A DNA stretch of 52,206 nucleotides, from NCBI RefSeq assembly GCF_000685035.1, contig NZ_BAYB01000046.1, positions 1 to 52,206 of the forward strand. The letters are read 5' to 3'. A model generated the notes under the pieces. It was not told the DNA's origin and ran no database searches. It worked only from the letters and a program-made list of their open reading frames with translations. Made by a program: the position numbers and the translations under genes. This DNA is from Paraburkholderia ferrariae NBRC 106233. GTDB taxonomy: Bacteria; Pseudomonadota; Gammaproteobacteria; Burkholderiales; Burkholderiaceae. Positions 49,087 through 52,206 of this stretch are shown piece after piece. Position 1 is the stretch's first letter. Each line of letters opens with the position of its first letter.

Positions 49087-50520
49087 ATGAAACACTACGA
49101 GCAGTTCTACATCGACGGCCAATGGGTCGCGCCGTCCCGCAAGGGTACGATCGACGTCTACGATTCGGGCACCGAGGCCGTCATGGGCCGCATTCCCGAA
49201 GGCAACGAAGCCGATGCCGAAGCGGCCATCGCCGCCGCGCGCGCGGCCTTCGACCGCTGGGCCGCCACGCCCGCGGCCGAACGCGGCGCCTACCTGCAGA
49301 AGATCGCCGACAACCTCAAGGCCCGCACCGACGAACTCGCGCAACTGATTGCCGGCGAAGTGGGCATGCCGCTCAAGCTCGCGCGCGCCATTCAGGTGGG
49401 CGGCCCCGTGTACAACTGGGGCGCCTATGCGAAGCTCGCGAGCGAATTCCCGTACGAGGAGCGCGTGGGCAACTCGCTCGTCGTGCGCGAGCCGGTTGGC
49501 GTGGTCGCTGCGATCACGCCGTGGAATTACCCGCTCAACCAGATCACGCTCAAGGTCGCCGCGGCCCTCGCGGCCGGCTGTACCGTCGTGCTCAAGCCTT
49601 CCGAGATCGCGCCGCTCAACGCGTTCGTGCTGGCCGAAGCGATTCACGAAGCGGGCCTGCCCGCCGGCGTGTTCAACCTCGTGAGCGGCTATGGACCGGT
49701 GGTGGGCGAGCTCATGGCGCGCCATCCCGAGGTCGATATGGTCTCGTTCACGGGTTCGACGCGCGCGGGCAAGCGTGTTTCCGAGGTGGCCGCTGCGACG
49801 GTCAAGCGCGTGGCGCTGGAGCTGGGCGGCAAGTCGGCCTCGGTGGTGCTCGACGACGCCGACTTCGCGGCCGCCGTGAAGGGCACCGTGGGTGCATGCT
49901 TCCTGAACTCGGGGCAGACCTGCTCGGCGCATACGCGCATGATCGTGCCGGAGTCGCGCTACGAGGAAGCGCGCGCGCTCGCGAAGGAGGCCGCCGAGGC
50001 TTACACGGTGGGCGATCCGCGCGACGAGAAAGCGAAGCTTGGCCCGCTCGCCTCGGCCGTGCAGCAGCAGCGCGTGCAGCAGTACATCGAGCGCGGCATT
50101 GCCGATGGCGCCGAACTCGTGACGGGCGGCACCGGCCTGCCCGAAGGCGTGGAGAAGGGCTTCTTCGTGAAGCCGACCGTGTTCGGCCGCGTGCCGCGCG
50201 ATGCGGCCATCGCGCAGGAAGAAATCTTCGGGCCGGTGCTCTCGATCATCACGGCGAAGGACGAAGACGACGCGGTGGCCATCGCCAACGATTCGCTCTA
50301 CGGGCTGGGCGGCGCCGTCTGGGCCGGCAGCGACGAGCGGGCGATGCGCGTGGCGCGCCGCATCCGCACGGGCCAGGTCGATATCAACGGCGGCACGTGG
50401 AACATGGCGGCGCCGTTCGGCGGCTTCAAACAGTCGGGCCATGGCCGCGAAAACGGCACCTACGGGCTCGAAGAGTACCTCGAGTACAAGTCGATGCAGT
50501 TCAAGCCGCCGAAGGCCTGA
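49087..50520 (+). CDS. Aldehyde dehydrogenase family protein
   Basis: This is an NAD(P)-dependent aldehyde dehydrogenase of 477 aa. The catalytic residues are C279 (FLNSGQTCSAHTR), E245 (LELGGKS), N147 (TPWNYPL) and the cofactor lysine K170 (LKPSE). EEIFGPVLSII and the C-terminal PFGGFKQSGHGRENGTYGLEEYLEYK are standard. The substrate is not indicated; the set of residues is generic. GGAGGAA precedes the ATG. It is a single-gene transcript with a terminator. Confidence 0.9.
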   Translation: MKHYEQFYIDGQWVAPSRKGTIDVYDSGTEAVMGRIPEGNEADAEAAIAAARAAFDRWAATPAAERGAYLQKIADNLKARTDELAQLIAGEVGMPLKLARAIQVGGPVYNWGAYAKLASEFPYEERVGNSLVVREPVGVVAAITPWNYPLNQITLKVAAALAAGCTVVLKPSEIAPLNAFVLAEAIHEAGLPAGVFNLVSGYGPVVGELMARHPEVDMVSFTGSTRAGKRVSEVAAATVKRVALELGGKSASVVLDDADFAAAVKGTVGACFLNSGQTCSAHTRMIVPESRYEEARALAKEAAEAYTVGDPRDEKAKLGPLASAVQQQRVQQYIERGIADGAELVTGGTGLPEGVEKGFFVKPTVFGRVPRDAAIAQEEIFGPVLSIITAKDEDDAVAIANDSLYGLGGAVWAGSDERAMRVARRIRTGQVDINGGTWNMAAPFGGFKQSGHGRENGTYGLEEYLEYKSMQFKPPKA

Positions 50521-50578
50521 GTCACTATCGCGCACGGCGGGGCTAACCGGATCGCGCGCCGTGTTGATCGACATCATG

Positions 50579-50613
50579 AATGCGGATGGCCTTGGCGGGC
50601 GTCCGCATTTTTT
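50579..50613 (+). terminator. Intrinsic terminator of the aldehyde dehydrogenase gene
   Basis: TGCGGATG (50581-50588) pairs with CGTCCGCA (50600-50607), with one G-T pair, followed by T6 (50608-50613). Confidence 0.88.
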
Positions 50614-50686
50614 ATTGATATAGGACAAGGCCCTCCTCGGGGGGCGCGCGACCATGGTTGTTTTCTCAACGACCACGCGGCTCACC

Positions 50687-51877
50687 ATGTTTCCTGATCA
50701 TCCGTTCGCGCCACTTGTGATTCGAGGCCGCCGGCTCCTGCCCATCGTGCAGGGCGGCATGGGCGTCGGCATCTCGGCGCATCGCCTTGCGGGCAGCGTC
50801 GCCCGGGAGGGGGCGCTCGGCACCATCGCCAGCATCGACCTGCGTCACCATCACGCCGATCTGCTCGCCGAATGCCGCAGTCATCCCGGCCGCGAAACGC
50901 TGGAGCGCGTGAACCTCGTCGCGCTGGGCCGCGAGATCGCGGCGGCGCGCAAGCTGGGCGGCGGGAACGGCATGATTGCGGTCAACGTCATGAAGGCGGT
51001 CAGCGCGCATGCCGATTACGTGCGCGCGGCCTGCGAGCATGGCGCCGACGCAATCGTGATGGGCGCGGGCCTGCCGCTCGATCTGCCCGATCTCACGCAG
51101 GGCGTGGACATCGCGCTGATCCCGATTCTCTCGGACGCGCGCGGGGTTGCCCTCGTGCTCAAGAAGTGGATGAAGAAGGGGCGCCTGCCCGATGCCATCG
51201 TGATCGAGCATCCCGCCTATGCGGGCGGCCACCTGGGCGTGACCGACATCGCGGACATGGGCAGCGAGCGTTTTTCGTTCAAGCTGGTGCTCGAAGAACT
51301 GAAGGGCATTTACGCGTCGCTGGGCCTCGCCCGCGCCGATGTTCCGCTGATCGTGGCGGGCGGCATCAACAGCCACGAAGCCGTGCGTCAGTGGCTCGAT
51401 GCCGGTGCCGATGCCGTGCAGGTGGGCACGCCGTTCGCCGTCACGGAAGAGGGCGACGCGCACCCCGACTTCAAGCGCGTTCTCGCGGACGCGAGACCCG
51501 AGGACATCGTCGAATTCGTGAGCGTGACGGGGTTGCCCGCGCGCGCGGTCAAGACCCCGTGGCTCGAACGCTATCTGCGCAACGAGTCGCGCGTGCGCGC
51601 GAAGATCGGCTCGCTCAAGCTGCCGTGCCCCACCGGGCTCGAATGTCTTTCGATGTGCGGCCTGCGCGACGGCATCGAGAAGTTCGGCCACTTCTGCATC
51701 GACACGCGTCTTGCTGCGGCGTTGCGCGGCGACGTGGCGAACGGGCTCTTCTTCCGCGGCCGCGAAGCGTTGCCATTTGGCAACGCCATCCGCAGCGTGA
51801 GAGACCTGCTGGAGCTGCTTTTGACCGGTGTTGCGCGACCGGCGGTCGCACACCGGGCGGCGTTTGCGCTGGCTTGA
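50687..51877 (+). CDS. Nitronate monooxygenase-like FMN protein with cysteine cluster
   Basis: This TIM-barrel flavoprotein (396 aa) is related to 2-nitropropane dioxygenase/nitronate monooxygenase. The N-terminal PIVQGGMGVGISAHRLAGSVAREGALG, IVMGAGLPLDLP, and IVAGGINSHEAVRQWLDAGADAVQVGT are FMN-site motifs. A C-terminal region absent from small family members carries C-x5-C-x3-C-x12-C (CPTGLECLSMCGLRDG and a later HFC), which could bind a metal or Fe-S cluster. I took the ATG at 50687 (MFPDHPFAPL); the ATG at 50654 adds 11 residues and neither has a clear ribosome site. The substrate is unknown. Confidence 0.8.
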   Translation: MFPDHPFAPLVIRGRRLLPIVQGGMGVGISAHRLAGSVAREGALGTIASIDLRHHHADLLAECRSHPGRETLERVNLVALGREIAAARKLGGGNGMIAVNVMKAVSAHADYVRAACEHGADAIVMGAGLPLDLPDLTQGVDIALIPILSDARGVALVLKKWMKKGRLPDAIVIEHPAYAGGHLGVTDIADMGSERFSFKLVLEELKGIYASLGLARADVPLIVAGGINSHEAVRQWLDAGADAVQVGTPFAVTEEGDAHPDFKRVLADARPEDIVEFVSVTGLPARAVKTPWLERYLRNESRVRAKIGSLKLPCPTGLECLSMCGLRDGIEKFGHFCIDTRLAAALRGDVANGLFFRGREALPFGNAIRSVRDLLELLLTGVARPAVAHRAAFALA

Positions 51878-51960
51878 TCGCCGTCAACGCTGCGAGTTAT
51901 CCCCATCCCGATAATTACTCAGTCTTACTAATGAGACGCAACAAAAACGGGGATACCGAC

Positions 51961-52206
51961 ATGCTTCGCAAGATCAAGACTATTGCGGCGGCCACCGCCT
52001 TCGGGCTCGGTGCCGCCTTCGCGGCGGCGCCGGCGAGCGCTGCCGGCGCACCCTCGGTCACGCCCGACACGGGCATTTACGCGGGCGACTGGCTCGTGCG
52101 GCTGCGCGCGATCAGCATCATGCCGCAGGTCAGTTCGAACGGCACGCTCAACGTGCTCAACGCCGGCGTCAACAACACCATCGTGCCGGAGCTCGACTTC
52201 ACCTAT
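51961..52206 (+). CDS. OmpW-family outer membrane protein, N-terminal part
   Basis: This is the first 82 residues of an eight-stranded outer membrane barrel; the gene runs off the window. The signal peptide ends about residue 27 (APASAA). AGDWLVRLRAISIMPQ is the conserved first strand of OmpW proteins, and NNTIVPELDFTY the next. The 80 bases before it are comparatively AT-rich and probably hold the promoter. Confidence 0.88.
   Translation, partial: MLRKIKTIAAATAFGLGAAFAAAPASAAGAPSVTPDTGIYAGDWLVRLRAISIMPQVSSNGTLNVLNAGVNNTIVPELDFTY

Noticed and set aside
48940..50688. 582-codon minus-strand frame
   Set aside because: It is antisense to the aldehyde dehydrogenase and crosses its terminator.
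1..52206. CRISPR arrays, tRNA or rRNA genes
   Set aside because: I looked for regularly spaced repeats with unique spacers and for conserved tRNA/rRNA stretches. Only short tandem repeats (12, 15 and 20 bp periods) were found, none CRISPR-like.

Overview
The window looks like chromosomal DNA of a Burkholderiales species, most likely Paraburkholderia, Caballeronia or Burkholderia. It is GC-rich with strong G/C third positions. Several families are typical of that order: an OmpC-type porin, PuuD-type urate oxidase, MobA-type 3-hydroxybenzoate hydroxylase and many LysR, MarR, GntR and AraC regulators. All calls come from reading the sequence; no database search was possible.

Region 1 (1-5.5 kb) is accessory and scarred. 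A serine recombinase stands alone at the left edge. Then come an alpha/beta hydrolase, an AraC regulator and an SDR oxidoreductase, all on the minus strand. After them lie at least three truncated genes: a hydrolase C-terminus, a TetR-like C-terminus and an NAD-dependent epimerase-like fragment lacking both ends, plus a small membrane-anchored ORF that may also be truncated.

Region 2 (5.5-14.3 kb) is an intact aromatic-acid catabolic unit. A LysR regulator faces seven plus-strand genes: Rieske dioxygenase alpha subunit (benzoate/anthranilate dioxygenase type), beta subunit, a one-protein reductase with C-terminal [2Fe-2S], an MFS transporter, an SDR dehydrogenase, a porin and an FAD-dependent oxidoreductase. 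No ring-cleavage enzyme is present and the substrate is unknown. The unit is followed by debris of two different IS3-family elements (14.6-15.3 kb). Next is a minus-strand pair, mobA (3-hydroxybenzoate 4-monooxygenase) and a MarR regulator.

Region 3 (18.1-27.8 kb) looks like ordinary chromosome. It holds a 2'-5' RNA ligase-like protein and a three-gene sugar ABC transporter of the single-ATPase (Frc-like) type. An Lrp regulator diverges from an aromatic amino acid permease, which is followed by the aromatic aminotransferase tyrB. A tightly coupled trio follows (DUF1992 protein, tadA, LD-carboxypeptidase), ending in a clear terminator.

Region 4 (27.9-45.6 kb) is a purine/ureide catabolic block. 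A GntR regulator with a striking repeat-rich promoter precedes an NCS1 permease, allantoin racemase, puuE, uraD, alc and allA. On the minus strand, hiuH and puuD supply the two steps above uraD. Together these convert urate to glyoxylate plus urea. An 8-oxoguanine deaminase, a LysR regulator and a four-gene BMP-type nucleoside/purine ABC transporter adjoin and probably feed purines into the route. Xanthine dehydrogenase is not in the window.

Region 5 (45.7-52.2 kb) carries a dodecin, a 3-hydroxyisobutyrate dehydrogenase-family reductase, the ABC-F protein YbiT, an aldehyde dehydrogenase, a nitronate monooxygenase-like protein with an extra cysteine cluster, and the start of an OmpW-family outer membrane protein cut by the window end.
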